Positions 1 through 12,479 are shown, counted from the stretch's first letter. The stretch is DNA of 64,000 nt from Heloderma charlesbogerti (GCA_026122225.1 JANEZZ010001505.1:62001-126000), one strand, 5' to 3'. The notes: generated by a model from the sequence alone, not told the origin. Numbers and translations are program-made.

Positions 1-109
1 GAGTTAAAAATCAGTTGGGGAATAAAGAAGTCATCTTCTTTTTGGTAAATATGAAGTGTAATCTAAAAATGAGGACTAAGAGTTCAGAAAAGGAGGATTT
101 TGTTTTTCA

Positions 110-111
<2 letters not shown>

Positions 112-147
<36 letters not shown>
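112..147. repeat. (AT)n microsatellite
   Basis: About 18 uninterrupted AT units. Confidence 0.98.
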
Positions 148-149
<2 letters not shown>

Positions 150-965
150 CACAGCACTTTCATTCAGCACCTGTAAAAATATACAAAGCTGATATACTTA
201 ATAACTTAAAGGCTGCAGAAAACACTTGCAGTATTAATGCATCAGTAGTTTGTTTTTACTGCATATTATTGTACTGTAACAGATACTTTGTGAAGGTCTT
301 AGTTTGTATTGATTTTTTAAAAGATTTTTTTAAATAAGCTGTGGATAGGAAAGGAAAGCTAAAATGAGGCAGCTAAAGCCTGTTTTCTGCAATCTTGTTG
401 CTTGTGACTTTTGATGTATCACCCTGAGTTGTTCTCCAACTCCCTGATCAAAGTCAGACTATGCTCTGGGGGAGGTGGGGCCCAGCCACATCATGCCATT
501 GAAATGCTTGTGGCAACCATGCTCAAGCCAAAGAGGATGACAGCTTTTCAAAACACTGCCTGTTGCCAACTGCTTCCTTTAAATGGTGCAATGTGGCCAA
601 AACCACATCATCTCTGAGGTCACTTCAGCCTTTGGGACTTAGGTTAACAAGGAAAACCAAGTGCCATACAGTCTGCGGATTTTTAGATTAGGCTTCTGCT
701 TGCTTATTTTAACGCTGACAAGGTTAAAAGGAAGCATGTGCAAACATGGTGGACACAAATGCACGTGTGCACATGTTTCCAAATACAGATCCAGAAGATG
801 AGCACTGTCTGAGAAAATCCTCAATGTAACTAGGGACCACTGCAGACATAACATTTCCTGATTATTTAACCAAAGTTATGAAACTGGGAATGTCCCTGTG
901 AGCTTTTGGGCTCCCTTTTTAAGAGGTTCACCCTCCCCTTTTCAATGTCAAGTAGGGTTTAGTGG

Positions 966-1064
966 TACATCTGCATCAAGAGTAATGCTAGTCATGGTCA
1001 GTTTTAAACCAGGGCTTGAAGCTGGTTTGGAAACCCTGGTTATAATTAACCTTGGTGCAGATGT
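966..1064. repeat. Foldback element, ~99 bp
   Basis: ACATCTGCATCAAG at the left end and CTTGGTGCAGATGT at the right end are inverted copies, and the interior (aaaccagg ... cctggtt) continues the symmetry. A hairpin-type nonautonomous element; family unknown to me. Confidence 0.75.
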
Positions 1065-1080
1065 AACACTGCCGAATGAT

Positions 1081-1173
1081 CCATCAATCCCAGCCAACAT
1101 GGCCAGTGCCGGGAGTGATGGCAGTTGAAGTCGAACACATCTGGGGGGCACCAGGTTGGAGAAGCCTGCCCTA
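1081..1173. repeat. Palindromic repeat family A, right part
   Basis: Contains the diagnostic right arm (gggagtgatggcagttgaag ... catctggggggcaccaggtt). The left arm is missing or lost to the neighbouring foldback element. Confidence 0.65.
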
Positions 1174-1843
1174 ATGTAACTATGGTTACATTATCAGGAA
1201 GATGTTACATTTTGGTGACTTTAACCATATTTAAGGCAATATCTCACAAATTGTTTTATGAAAGTTAATAGCCAGTGTACATAATTTTCTGCATCAAATT
1301 TTTATATATTTTTATTGTACAGAATTTATTCTGCTTCCAATATTTATACATTTGTCTGGATCAGTTATCCTGCCTAATAGTAACAATGACAACAAGCCCT
1401 TCTCTGTAGTGTCAAAAACTCTTCTCATACAAATGAACTGACAGAATTCTGTAGTGGTAGAGTGCAGTGGGCCATGTCGGGCGACTTATCCATTTCTCAA
1501 TGCTCCCCCATGTAGAAACCTTGCCACAAATTTTTAAAAAAGAGCACATCAGTGAGAAATGTCTCTGCCTTCCTCACTCCCTGTACTACTTGCACAGAAG
1601 TTTATTGCTCTCTGTGTGTGAGCGTGTGTGCGTGTTTTAACACAGAAGGGGATGTTCAAAACGTACTTTTCAAACCTGCAGCCTGAAGTAGTAGCATTTC
1701 ATTCTAGCTCCCTCTCCTGCTGCAAGTGTAGACTAGGTCTTCAGGACAGCTCCCAGAAGCGGCAGCAGATGGTGTAAGTAAATTAGATTTCTTCCTCCAC
1801 TGTTTTGGTAGAACATCCAAAGCCATCCTGAGAAATTAAGAAG

Positions 1844-1907
1844 GGGTGCGTGCGCATGCACACACGTTGTGTTTGTGTGTGCGCGCATGTGTGTGCGCGT
1901 GTATGTA
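1844..1907. repeat. Degenerate (GT/GC)n microsatellite
   Basis: Mixed gt, gc and tg dinucleotides, alternating purine-pyrimidine. A shorter TG run lies at 1612-1635. Confidence 0.85.
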
Positions 1908-4653
1908 TTCTCAGCCCAACCTACCCAGTGCTACTTTTGTCCTCTGCACAAACACCTAAAAATTCTCTCTACTAATCATAGAAAGAACACACTAAAAATA
2001 CAGCGACAGTCATCACATTAACACAATGTAATAGAAAACTTTCATGGCAAATCTAGTCATCACAGCTGATTAAAATACCAGACTTCTGACACGACACATG
2101 CGCACATCTACTAGGGATGCCAGTATTACGACAGTGCTAACTGGTGAGAAGAGGAACATAATTTCTTGGGGGTGGGGATGAGGAGCAGCTCTATACTGGA
2201 ATAGGTATAAGGGATGCAAGTAGACACTAATTCATTTCCTAAAATCATAAAGGAATAAAGGAAAAAAATGGGGGCAAGAAAGACACAAAAGATTTTGAGG
2301 AATGGCACTTAACATTTCTTAGAAGCTAACTGTGCAGTTTAGCAGATCTCTTAAGGTTCCTAGTACTCCTCCCATCCCCCACACACTTTCAAAGCACAAC
2401 CTATAGGTACTCTGAACTTTTAAAAAAGCTGTCACTTCTGCACCAAGAAAATGCAAAGAAAAGCTAAACATTCTGCAATCGAACACACTCTCAATCGAAC
2501 AATTGCGTAATTTAGTCTGCTTCTGAAAGCCATGGCAATGGGCAATGAGCTATGCATGGAACTCAAGTATCACCCCTCCCAGGGTTTCTGAGGTTTAACA
2601 GAAAACACTGCAGATATACCTTTGAAGCCATAGGAGCCAGAAAGTTCATATCAACGATATACAGTGCGGGCCAGCTCACACAAACCCAGGCAATAACCTC
2701 TAATGCCTAATGCCCCTAATAACCCCTAATGCATGACACAAGCCGCAGCACGTCCCCACCGTGCCATACACATTCAAAATGACAGCTGCTGCACGTTTTG
2801 GAGCCCCATGGGCAAACTAAGCCATGGTGTCTTACTGTGACATGCAAACCAGGTCACTGTATACATCCTCCAGAAGAAAAAGCAGGCGTGAGTCAGCTTT
2901 GGAAACCAAACATGCAAGTTTTAAAAGAATTCACTGTTAGCCATAGAACTTCAGAGAGTGTAAGAAAGAATGCAGCACAATTATAAATGTTCTTACATCA
3001 AACCCAGAATTTGTTGCTGCTATTATAGTACCTTACTGGGGCAGCTTTCTTTCTTACTGCTCTCAGTATTTTTGCAGGTGGGAGAAGCCATAAAACAGGG
3101 GAGAGGGGAGAAGGTAGACTGCGACCTACTGGTAGATCTCTGGGTGAATTGCAGTAGATCAGCAACTGGTTTCTAATTCCCAGATGTCTAACAATGGGAA
3201 CTAAAAGGTTTTCCCATAAATTATGTTGCTGAAAAATAATACTGGAGGGGGGGCAGGGAGTGGATTTTTATGTGACAGGATTGGTGAGCTTGGTTCTTGG
3301 ACTAATCACAAAGTTCTGGGCTGGGCATGCGCTCAGAGGCATCCTGTTCCTGAATTTTTAGCATATGGCCATCCACCTGAGCTATTAATGTGCATTTGGC
3401 TCTGGTTAGTGAAAAACAAAGTAGATCTCGCAAGCCTGAAGTCTGCCCATCCTTGCCAGAAAAAGTAGCTCATTTTGTATTTTTGGTAATTTCAAAATTA
3501 AAAAAGATAAACACAAACCACATCCAGTTTCATTCAAGTAGTAAATACACAGGTCATTCCTACGTATGAAACACTGAAGATTTGCCCATTCACAGTAGCA
3601 GTTATGAATCTTCCTTCTCTCAGCCCTATCCTCTGAGGTCTTTTCGGAAAGGCTAACTACATCCTGGATGAGATTTCCATCTGCAGTATCTGACAAATGC
3701 CTGAGAAATGTCAAGCACCAGCTCTTGGGGGGGGGGGGGCTTAGTAGCCAACCAAACATTTGTGGAACTTAGGACTCTACCCTTCAAGCAACGGCACATC
3801 CCTGATGTCACTCTGCATATCAGAAGCACAGACGAGGTCAAGAACAATTCCTCATCCCAATTCCAACCTTGAAGCTGGACAGGGCAATTGTTCAAGCCCC
3901 ACACTGCCTCAGCCCAGGGTATTTGCAGAATAATCAGCCCCTGACTACCTCCAAGCTGGAGAGGAGGACTAAGGCTTATTCTCTCACTAGGTATCAGAAG
4001 TGATCTGAGCACCTTGGATGCCCAGGGCAAACTAAACCTCAGCCTCTCCCCTCCACTTCGGAGTTCGAGTGGAAGGGTGGCAATTGTGCCTGCAGCTGTG
4101 CTGTGCTTTTGAAGGGCTCTGAGCACCTCCAAAGGGCCTCCTCAAAGATTGTTGTACAGTCTTTACACAGAAGTACACAGTACACAGAAGGAGCCTCCTC
4201 AAAGATTGTTGTACAATCGGGCATACATTGGTAACGGTGCATTGCGCCGGCTAATCCTTCTACCACCTGATCGAACCGCAGCTTGGCAGTGTGGCGGTGG
4301 CTACATTTTGGCGGAGTGGAGTTTGGTTTGGACACGACACGACGACAATGACCTCCAAAGCGCAGTGCACCTGTGGGAATGATTCCCAGCTCCTTCTCTA
4401 GATGGCTGTTACCTGATTTGATGTGTTTGGTAAATAATGACTTAAGAGTGAATTACTATTATTTTTCTTTTCTCAGAAAGAAGCCTGGAGCACGTCATGC
4501 TTGTCAGAGGATGGTGGAACATTCGTCATGGGGAGCAGAATTGTGAACCCATGCTTTTTGGATCTTAGTTGATATTTGTACAAGTAGCATTTTGGATCTC
4601 AGTCAACTTTTTTTTTTTTACTATTGCAGGCACTCAAAAAGAAAAAAAAAAGC

Positions 4654-4793
4654 TTAAGGTGCAATCCTATCATGTTTTGACAGAAAAAATCCTACAACTT
4701 CTAACATCGCCCAGCAAGCATGGTTGCCTAGGGCATGCTGGGAGTTGTAGGACTTTTTTCTGCCTAAACATGCATAGGATTGCACCCTTAATC
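4654..4793. mobile_element. Hairpin MITE with GGTGCAATCC ends
   Basis: Near-perfect inverted repeat of about 48 bp per arm: left arm ggtgcaatcctatcatgttt, right arm aaacatgcataggattgcac. The centre (cccagcaagcatg ... catgctggg) is also self-complementary. Both ends abut TTAA (gcTTAAgg and ccCTTAAt), compatible with a TTAA or TA target-site duplication. Confidence 0.75.
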
Positions 4794-5364
4794 ATGCAAG
4801 CTAAACAAAGTTGAGTTGATTCTAGCCTTCTCCTCCTGGTATATTTTGAAAGTTTTCTTTTTCTCTCTCTCCCTCTCCACCAATTTTAGATTAGCAAGAA
4901 ACACAGAATAACTGCCTTATAACAAGAGATCAATGAAAAAAGGTAAAAAGGTTATCTTTAAGGAACAATAAGATACAACTACAAAATGAAACAAAAAATA
5001 AACTAACTCCCAAGTTATTGTTTACTAAACAGATGAAATTGAACAACATCCACATATATTTTATACAGAAGGAAACTGAAAAATGTAATTACCCTAAGAA
5101 GCAATATAAACATTTTCAGTGATCAGCCACTTACAGAAAAAATATTTTGATGGCGTAGCAATGTGTGTATCTAGGTTAGCTATGTGAATTACTAACAGGA
5201 TGCAAACTCCCATAAAAACCTCTAACTCTTACTTGTTTATTTACAGAGACTCACTCATCAGTAACATGTTCCAAACGCTAGCCAGCCATGAATTTCAGAA
5301 GGGATGTCATTAGCAAGGCTACATACGTTCTGCCTTTCAGGAACAAACCATGACTGAACTATTC

Positions 5365-5655
5365 TTTTATTGGAATCAACCAAATTTCCATAAAAATGTA
5401 CAAGCTTTTAAGTTCTCCAGAACACCTCAGCAGGCTAGGTGCTGCAAGAAGCAGGGGATGGGGAAGAAACAGAAAAGTCCAAAAACTGTACCAGTTGTTG
5501 TAGTCCTGAGATCTGTATGTGGTCTGGCTGATTTCTGAACTTGTTTCTTTCCCCTATCCCCTGCTTTTGGTTCCAACTAGTCTGATGAAGAGGTCTGGAG
5601 AACACAAAAGTCTGCACGTTTTTTGTGGAAATTTGGTTGGTCCTAATAAAGGTAT
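5365..5655. repeat. Foldback repeat with 'tggtcctaataaaggtatta' end
   Basis: The left part (ggaatcaaccaaatttccat ... ttctccagaacacctcagca) is the inverse of the right part (ctgatgaagaggtctggaga ... gtggaaatttggttggtcct). A second copy lies at 41140-41410. Confidence 0.7.
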
Positions 5656-7429
5656 TACCCAACTGTGGATTTTGGATTTTTTTCCTCATGAACCAGCATG
5701 GCATATCTTTATTTTTTTAAAATCAACTATTCATGCTCCTACTGCAGTCCCCACAACACCTGTAACTCCTCAGTAAATGACAGATCTGAGCAGTTTTCAA
5801 TCTGATAAATCTCAGAAGAGCTCGAAGCAGAACAGCTCTCTGCTTGCCCATCTTCACAGGGTCATGTAGGACAATGCTAGTGAATGACACCTAGACTGAA
5901 CCCAGCAGTAGCCAGATTTAGATGTTTCAAGACCGGCACAAAGTACTGACAAAACACTCCACCTCCTAGTGTCCACTGCATGAAAGCCCTTGGGACAACC
6001 TTGGCCACTGGTTCACAAAGTGGGATGTCCAAGATCTGGAAAGACGTTTTTGGATGGAGGGGGTGCTTATCGGGGAAAACTACAAGGCAACCAGCCTTCC
6101 AACTGCTAAGTCTTCTAAGCTGCTCATATGGGGCTAGATCCAAAGAACTGGACAACTAATTCCACACACCCACTCAGAGTGCTCAGGACTTGTGTTTGCT
6201 GAACAGCACCATGCTGCATAGCACTCCTCTTTTGAAACCGAGGAAAGTCTGAAAAGCAGTTTGTGTGACATGGCATGCAGCTGGCTACCCAAACGGGAAA
6301 AGGATTAGAATCCCACTGCCCAAGTATTTAAGTGTATCCAACATAGATTTTTGAATCTGAGCCATGGATGGACTGGCAGATACAGCACAGAGATCAAAAT
6401 GATAGTTATTCTCTCCCCAGGTTAAACACAGGGTTCCGTACATTCTGCAACGGCATAGGATAGCTGCAGAAAACCTGCACAAAGTGGTACTAGGTGCAGA
6501 GTCCATCTTCCTGAGAATTATAGCTTTCATAGAGGAGAATGAAGTTTCTAGCCCTTATGGTTGTGAAGATATGGTTGAATGTATGAAGGCAATTGCCTGC
6601 TGAGGTCTCAGAAGCCAGAGGGTGGCTGGATAAAGTTTTCTAAAGAGAAAAGGTGGGGCTACAGTGTCCTGTATAGCTCCACTCCCATGAATAGAAAACA
6701 GTAAATGAGGGTAGAACCATGCAAAAAAAAAAAAAAGCATTTTTTCTTAATTCGTAAAATTTATTCACGATGCAGAATCAAGTGTTTTTGTTGCAGCATT
6801 TTGATTGCCCTGGCAGAGAATTCCTATTATGTATCGAAAGAGCAACAGAATATTCTGAAATGATAGCAAACCACAACAGGTGTTGGTATTTTTTGTATTA
6901 AGCGAACGCACACGCTCCCAGGTTGGATTTCATTTAGCAAATGAGGCTCAATATAGCATAAAAGATAATCAAATATCTAGTTAAAAAAAATACAATACAC
7001 TTGCATCTTTTCAACAGGGCATTCAGCATAGCTGTACTGTAACTCTTCCCAACTCATCCTCCTTTAAGTGAAGGCTGCATTTCTCGAATAACCGAATAGA
7101 TTCAAAAATATGCAGTTAGGTTGTTCCAACGGCATGGACTGCTATGCCAGATACACAGAATGAGCAGACTGTTAGGAGAGGGAGGAACTATATTGCTCCA
7201 TCAACTTTCAAGAGCTCTCACATTTCACATTCACCTATATTAAGTCATTAGGTTATACACAGAAATTAGGTACTAGCAGAATGCAATAAAATACTCATTT
7301 CTTCATTTCAGTGGTAAAATTGCTAGGATAGACTTCTGTGAAACATGATCATCAGTATAGCAACCAACAGCACTGCTGTGTCAGACATTTGCCTGAAACT
7401 ATGAAAATTAACTCCTGCCAACCTAGCAG

Positions 7430-7637
7430 TTCGAAAGCAAGAAATTGCAAGTAGATAAATAGGTGCCGCCTCGGCGGGAAAGGTAACAGCGTTCCGTGCA
7501 CCTCGGTGTTCAGTCATGCCGGCCACATGACCACGGAAGCGTCTTCGGACAGCGCTGGCTCTTCGGCTTAGAAACGGGGATGAGCACCGCACCCTAGAGT
7601 CGGACGCGACTGGTTGGGGACACCTTTACCTTTTATG
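7430..7637 (+). repeat. SINE/BovB-like tail
   Basis: GC-rich block with gccggccacatgaccacgga, then agagtcggacgcgactgg and an end ggggacacctttacctttta. The shared end with the 19365-19640 SINE and the 'gtcggacacgactg' motif suggest a BovB (RTE)-derived 3' tail or the SINE that borrowed it. Confidence 0.6.
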
Positions 7638-7859
7638 AAAATTAACAGGCATGCTCATAATATTTTAAGTTTTTTTTCTATTTCTGATACAAAAACTTTG
7701 GGTAACTTCATTATGACATTCATATTCCAATTATTATTACTTTAAAAATGCACCTCCTTGCATCAAACAAACACAAAACAAGCAATTAACTTATAGAATT
7801 AACTGCCACAATCTGTAGAGATGGCCACTAGCTTAGATGGCTAACAAACAATGGATTAG

Positions 7860-8060
7860 TCCAGGGGTCCCCAACCTTTTTGGATCAGTGGGCACATTTG
7901 GAATTTTGACAGAATGTAATGGGGGTTCTCACAAAACAGTTGCCATTGGGAGGGATGGGGGCAGGGGGGGTGGACTTGTCCATTCATACAATGGCTGCCA
8001 TGGTGTGCATGGCCAATCACAAAACATGCATTTTCCAGAAAGCAAACTGATGAGACTAAA
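7860..8060 (+). repeat. Dispersed repeat, unclassified
   Basis: Starts ggggtccccaacctttttgg and contains two caaaaca/ggctgcc blocks. It reads like a family common in lizard genomes; class not known to me. Confidence 0.4.
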
Positions 8061-8186
8061 AGAGAAGTATTTTGCCCAAGAACCTAAGCACACGGCAGAG
8101 GTGGGGTCTGAGCTCTAAAACACAATACTACCCTTACAAACACAAATAGAGAGAGATTCGGCTATGCGGTGGTATAGAAATGCAGC

Positions 8187-8228
8187 GATGACGATGATGA
8201 TGATAATGATAATAATAATAAAAATAAA
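8187..8228. repeat. (GAT)n/(AAT)n microsatellite
   Basis: Trinucleotide run changing from gat to aat units. Confidence 0.9.
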
Positions 8229-8507
8229 GATGGTGCTGGAGAGCAATGTTTGCAGCACATCGGCCTCCTGGTGAAAAATTAAAAACAACAACAAGAAATA
8301 AAATAAAAACCAGAAGGGGCAGGGAGCCTAGTAGCTACCAAGAAAGGTGTGTGCAGGAACACTGGTGCCCATGAGCACCATGCTGGAAACACCAGGATTA
8401 GACAAATTCATAATGATAGGCCTAAGAACAGCAATTAGCCATGACAGCAGAATGTAGCCTCCACGTTCAGAAGCAGTATAGCTCCCCATAATATCATATT
8501 CCCTTTA

Positions 8508-9180
8508 TACAAATTATGGTGCAACCACACTTAGAATACTTTGTACAGTTCTGGTCATCACACCTAACAAAAGATATTGTAGAGCTGGGAAAGTGCAGAA
8601 AAGGGCAACTAAAATGATCAAGGGGCTGGAGCAACTCCCCTATGAGGGAAAGTTACAACAGCTGGGATTATTTAACTTAGAAAAAAGGCAAGGAAGGGGG
8701 ACATGATAGAGGTGTACAAAATTATGCATGGTGTGGAGAATGTGGATAGGGAGACATTTTTCTTCCTCTCTCCTAATACTAGAACCCAATGGGGTCATCC
8801 CACGAAACTGCTTGGTGGCAGATTCAGGACAGATAAAAGGAAGGACTTTGTCACACAGTGCATAGTTAAACCATGGAATTCAGTTCCACAAGGTGTAGGG
8901 ATGGTCACCACCTTGGATGGCTTTAAAAGGGAGTTGGACAAATTCATGGAGGATAAGGCTATCAATGGCTACTAGTCCTGATGGCTATATGCTACCTTCA
9001 GTATCAGAGGCACTATGCCTATCTGCACCAGATGCTGGGGAACATGGGCAGGAGGGTGCTGTTGCACTCATGTCCTGCTTGTGGGTTTCCCGTTGGCAGC
9101 TGGTTGGCCACTGTGTGAACTGAATGCTGGACTGGATGGACCCTTGATCTGATCCAGCATGGCTCTTAAGTTCTTATGAA
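8508..9180 (+). mobile_element. CR1 LINE, 3' end
   Basis: The translation shows the end of CR1 ORF2 ([20 protein letters not shown], then FRTDKRKDF, WNSVPQGV, LDGFKRELDKFMED). A 3'UTR with the signature gctggactggatggaccctt and an end at gttcttatga follow. 5'-truncated, as is usual for CR1. Confidence 0.88.
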
Positions 9181-9194
9181 TGAGAACTGCAGGG

Positions 9195-9320
9195 GACAAA
9201 CAACAGGTGTGGCTGTTGTCTCCAGATTCTGCTTGAGGGCTTCCTGGATGCATCTGGCTGGCTATTTTAAGGAACAGGATGCTGGACTAGGTAGATCCTT
9301 AGTCGGATCCTCTAATAAAA
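9195..9320 (+). mobile_element. CR1 3'UTR fragment
   Basis: A second, decayed copy of the CR1 tail (gcttgagggcttcctggatg ... ggatgctggactaggtagat) directly after the first. Confidence 0.6.
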
Positions 9321-9414
9321 CTGTAATGTTTATACCAGCCTCCCCCAGTGTGGTACTTTCAGATGGCTTGGGCTGCCGTTCCTAACATCCACCATCCAAC
9401 CATGACAGTTTATA

Positions 9415-9560
9415 TAGTCTGAAGGGAGAGGATATAACAACCTTGCTGAAGCTAAGTAGGCCTGAGTCTGGGCAGTGCCTGGGTGTTAGGCCACCAGGGA
9501 GCTCTATATATGCCACCTTGACTTCTATTGAAGAAAGGCAGGATATCAGTGTAATTTAAG
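9415..9560 (+). mobile_element. 5S rRNA-derived SINE
   Basis: The segment gctgaagctaagtaggcctg resembles the A-box region of 5S rRNA, and gtgcctgggtgttaggccac the intermediate element region. A tail ccaccttgacttctattgaa / aggcaggatat, as on MIR-like SINEs, follows. Confidence 0.65.
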
Positions 9561-11197
9561 CACAGTCATCATGTATTTCCAGATTCACTGGATGTAACCA
9601 TTTTGGCAGCTGTCATATACCTTGCTAACATACCAAACAAGCAGTGCAATAGACCATAAAAGCCTGCTTGCTGGTGGTGAAAGCAATAGGTTTAACTGCA
9701 CAGAGATCAGCAGCCCAAACACATACACAAATGGCCCTGGTGTCCGCCACCCAAAACAGGAAATTCAGATTCACAAAATAATTTTGTTTTTTTCTTTTGC
9801 AGTCCGAACAGGTTGCAGCCAAGCACAGATTATGAATTGAGTGATGAAGGCAAAATGAAATAAAGGCTAGGTTGACAGGGCTGGTAGCAAACTGACATTC
9901 TATAGCAGCAAGGCAATTATGAACCTTGAAGTCTGTTGATACTAACAGTGCAACAAGAACAGCAAGGTTTGATATCTCTCTCCCCATTTTGTAGCCAATT
10001 ATTAACAGAATTATTCTCCTTTAACAGAGTCACGGACAAAAAAATTGAGCCTCCTTTGTTTCCAGAGGCCTTTCTCCTTTGGACAGCACGATACTGAGAG
10101 AAAGGCTGCCCTCCTGTGTTCATTAGCACTGGCTGAGTAGCGATGCTTTGTACAGCTGACATGGCTTCAAGCTGGCTACTTTTAATAATCAAGCTACCGA
10201 GTCAGAGAGCGTGAAATTAGCCCAAACATTTGCACAGAAATAATAGTAAAAAAGGATGCTGTGGCAAACAGCGATCCTTGTTGGCTCCTTGCAGAAGGTG
10301 GTAATGCTCACTGGTTGGCACCAATCTGGCAAAGACAATTTTGAAATGGCATTCATGCTTACAGATGCTCTTTTTGCTAAGTGGAGACTACTTATTAAAG
10401 CATGCTGGCTGGGAATGAGGGGAGTTACAGTCCCAATGCATCTGAAGAGCACCCAGTTTAGGAATGCTGTATTAATGATTCCCCGCATCATAAGAAAATG
10501 TTAGATGTGTGCAATGTATGCAGCGGATTTAAACTGTATTCTAGCATGCACATGATAGAATAGCACCTACCAAACACAACACACACACTTCTTACAGAAG
10601 AAGAAATCCAGAATGGAAAGAGATAATCTAATAGCAGTTCAAGGCCTCCATAATAAACTGTGTGTGGGTTGGGGGCAGGGAGGGGGGAGCTTTTTATTCC
10701 TGGACAAAATTGTCTCCTCAACCAATCAGCAAATAGGTGTGCTGGCATATCAACCTATGTTACCTTTATAGTATCCTTGTGACACTCAACTAATATTGTG
10801 CAGTCGCCGCTAGGACTGCCAAGGAAGGGTTAGGGCAAAACACCCTGGTGCAGGCATGATGGCCATGTTCCACATCACCAGGCATTGAGTTCTGTGAGTG
10901 AAGAGCCATTTTGGACTTTGCGTTTCTTGAACAGCGCTGTCCCCATGCTGCAAGCAGTTTCTGAAACTAAGAGGAGCAGCAGTTTGTGATATGGCATGAA
11001 GGGTTGTGAGAAATCCCTCTGGACCCTTGTAAACCTTTAAGTGCTCCTAAAATGTGTCTTTGGATCCTAGCCCCTGTAAGAGGTTAAGACTACCACCTGA
11101 ACAGCTTTAAATTAAATTAGTTCATACATGTAAGATGTGTCCATTCTCAGATGTCTCAGCAGCCTATTCCCTCCTTTGAAAAAGGTGGCACCTTAAG

Positions 11198-11330
11198 AAG
11201 GGCCCATAGCTCAGGTTGGAGCATGTTAGCATGCAGAAGGGCCCGGGTGCAATGCCTGGCAACTCTGCATTAAAAACATCTCGGGACTTCTGTCTGAAAC
11301 CTCAGAAAGCCACTGCCAGTTTGTGTAGAC
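11198..11330 (+). mobile_element. tRNA-like SINE
   Basis: Decayed A box (gcccatagctcaggttggag) and B box (gggtgcaatgc), then the body gaaagccactgccagtttgt gtagacc shared with 60925-61070. Not a functional tRNA. Confidence 0.7.
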
Positions 11331-12094
11331 CAGTGGTAGGCAACCTACGGACCTCAGCCTTATTTCAAATGCCCTCTCCATGCAATCAGAATCTGGCAAG
11401 AATGATCTGTCCCTTTCCTGGCAGCCCACTGCCAGGGAGGAATAGAAAAGAGAGTGGAAGAAAGAGAGGAAAAGGGGCGGGGAAAAAGGAGAAAAGGGAC
11501 CCACTTTTGGCTCTGGCCCTACCGACCACTGTCTTCAGCCCACCCACCATCGACACAGAGCCCCAGACAGACTAGCCATGAGGGAGTATGGCCCTCAACA
11601 GAAAAGGGTTTCCCACTCCTGGTTCAGATAGTACTAGCTAAACAGACCGGCTTTCTGACTCATCTGAGTATGCCACTGGGTATGTCCAGTTGATTTTATT
11701 TTTGTTCTGACACATTGAGGATAAGTTGTGAGATTTTTGATTCTGAACATGAAGATAACAAAACAACTGTTGCAAAATATGTTTTTTGAATTCATATGTC
11801 TGCCTTGCAAGATGGGAAAACACATCTCAAATGAGCTCACTGTCTCTGCAATCCTTGCTTTTCCCCATTTCTAAAGAAAACATTTAATTTTCCTAATTTT
11901 TTGCTACACCGTCTCCACTTGCAATATAGCGTCCACATCTGGGAAGAAAGAAAAAAGCCGAATGCTATTGTGGGGTATTGTGCCAGCCTAGCAATAGGTA
12001 AAAACTACTGCTAAAGTCTTATGCACTGGCCCAGAAAGGATAAGGAAGAGAGAGTATATTGAGCCATTGCTCCATATGAACTTCCTAGAATAGC

Positions 12095-12196
12095 CTTCCC
12101 CAACCTGGTGCCCTCCAGATATGTTGGATCACAGATCCTATAATTATGGGAACTGTGGTCCAATACATCTGGAGGGCACCAGGTTGGGGAAGGCTG
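12095..12196. repeat. Palindromic repeat family A (complete copy)
   Basis: Left arm ccaacctggtgccctccaga, right arm catctggagggcaccaggtt, with central tataattatgggaactgtgg. About 100 bp, nearly perfect hairpin ends. Confidence 0.8.
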
Positions 12197-12199
12197 CCC

Positions 12200-12330
12200 T
12201 AGACCATAGGTAGGCAACCAGATGCCCTCCAGATGTCTTGGACAACAATGACTATCAGCCCCTGCCAGCACAGGCACTAGTAAGGGATTATGGGAGTTAG
12301 GGCACCTGATTGCCTGCCCCTGCCCTAGGA
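12200..12330. repeat. Palindromic repeat family A (diverged copy)
   Basis: Follows the previous copy directly. Arms: ggcaaccagatgccctccag and ttagggcacctgattgcctg. Confidence 0.65.
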
Positions 12331-12479
12331 CATTCTGCTGGTGAAGCAATGCTGGTGAAGCATTGCTCCTGATACCATCTAAGGCTGGTGCAAGCAGCCA
12401 TGGCTCCATTTTAACTATGGGTAAGAAATAAGGAGTGCCCCCAGGCTTGCCCCTCCCCTCCGCTCCTGCTGTATGAACC

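Noticed and set aside
3653..4132. 159-codon minus-strand open frame
   Set aside because: Crosses a 12-13 G homopolymer and gives no recognisable domain or splice structure.
5877..6155. 92-codon minus-strand open frame
   Set aside because: Reads protein-like in places, but I recognise no family, and it has no flanking splice sites that join it to EFL1.
8703..8975. 90-codon plus-strand open frame
   Set aside because: End of the CR1 ORF2, not a host gene.
9430..9520. Possible 5S rRNA gene
   Set aside because: Too diverged and joined to a SINE tail; no complete 5S sequence or terminator.
9917..10491. Two adjoining minus-strand open frames considered as EFL1 exons
   Set aside because: No similarity to EFL1 domains III-V and no matching splice phase.
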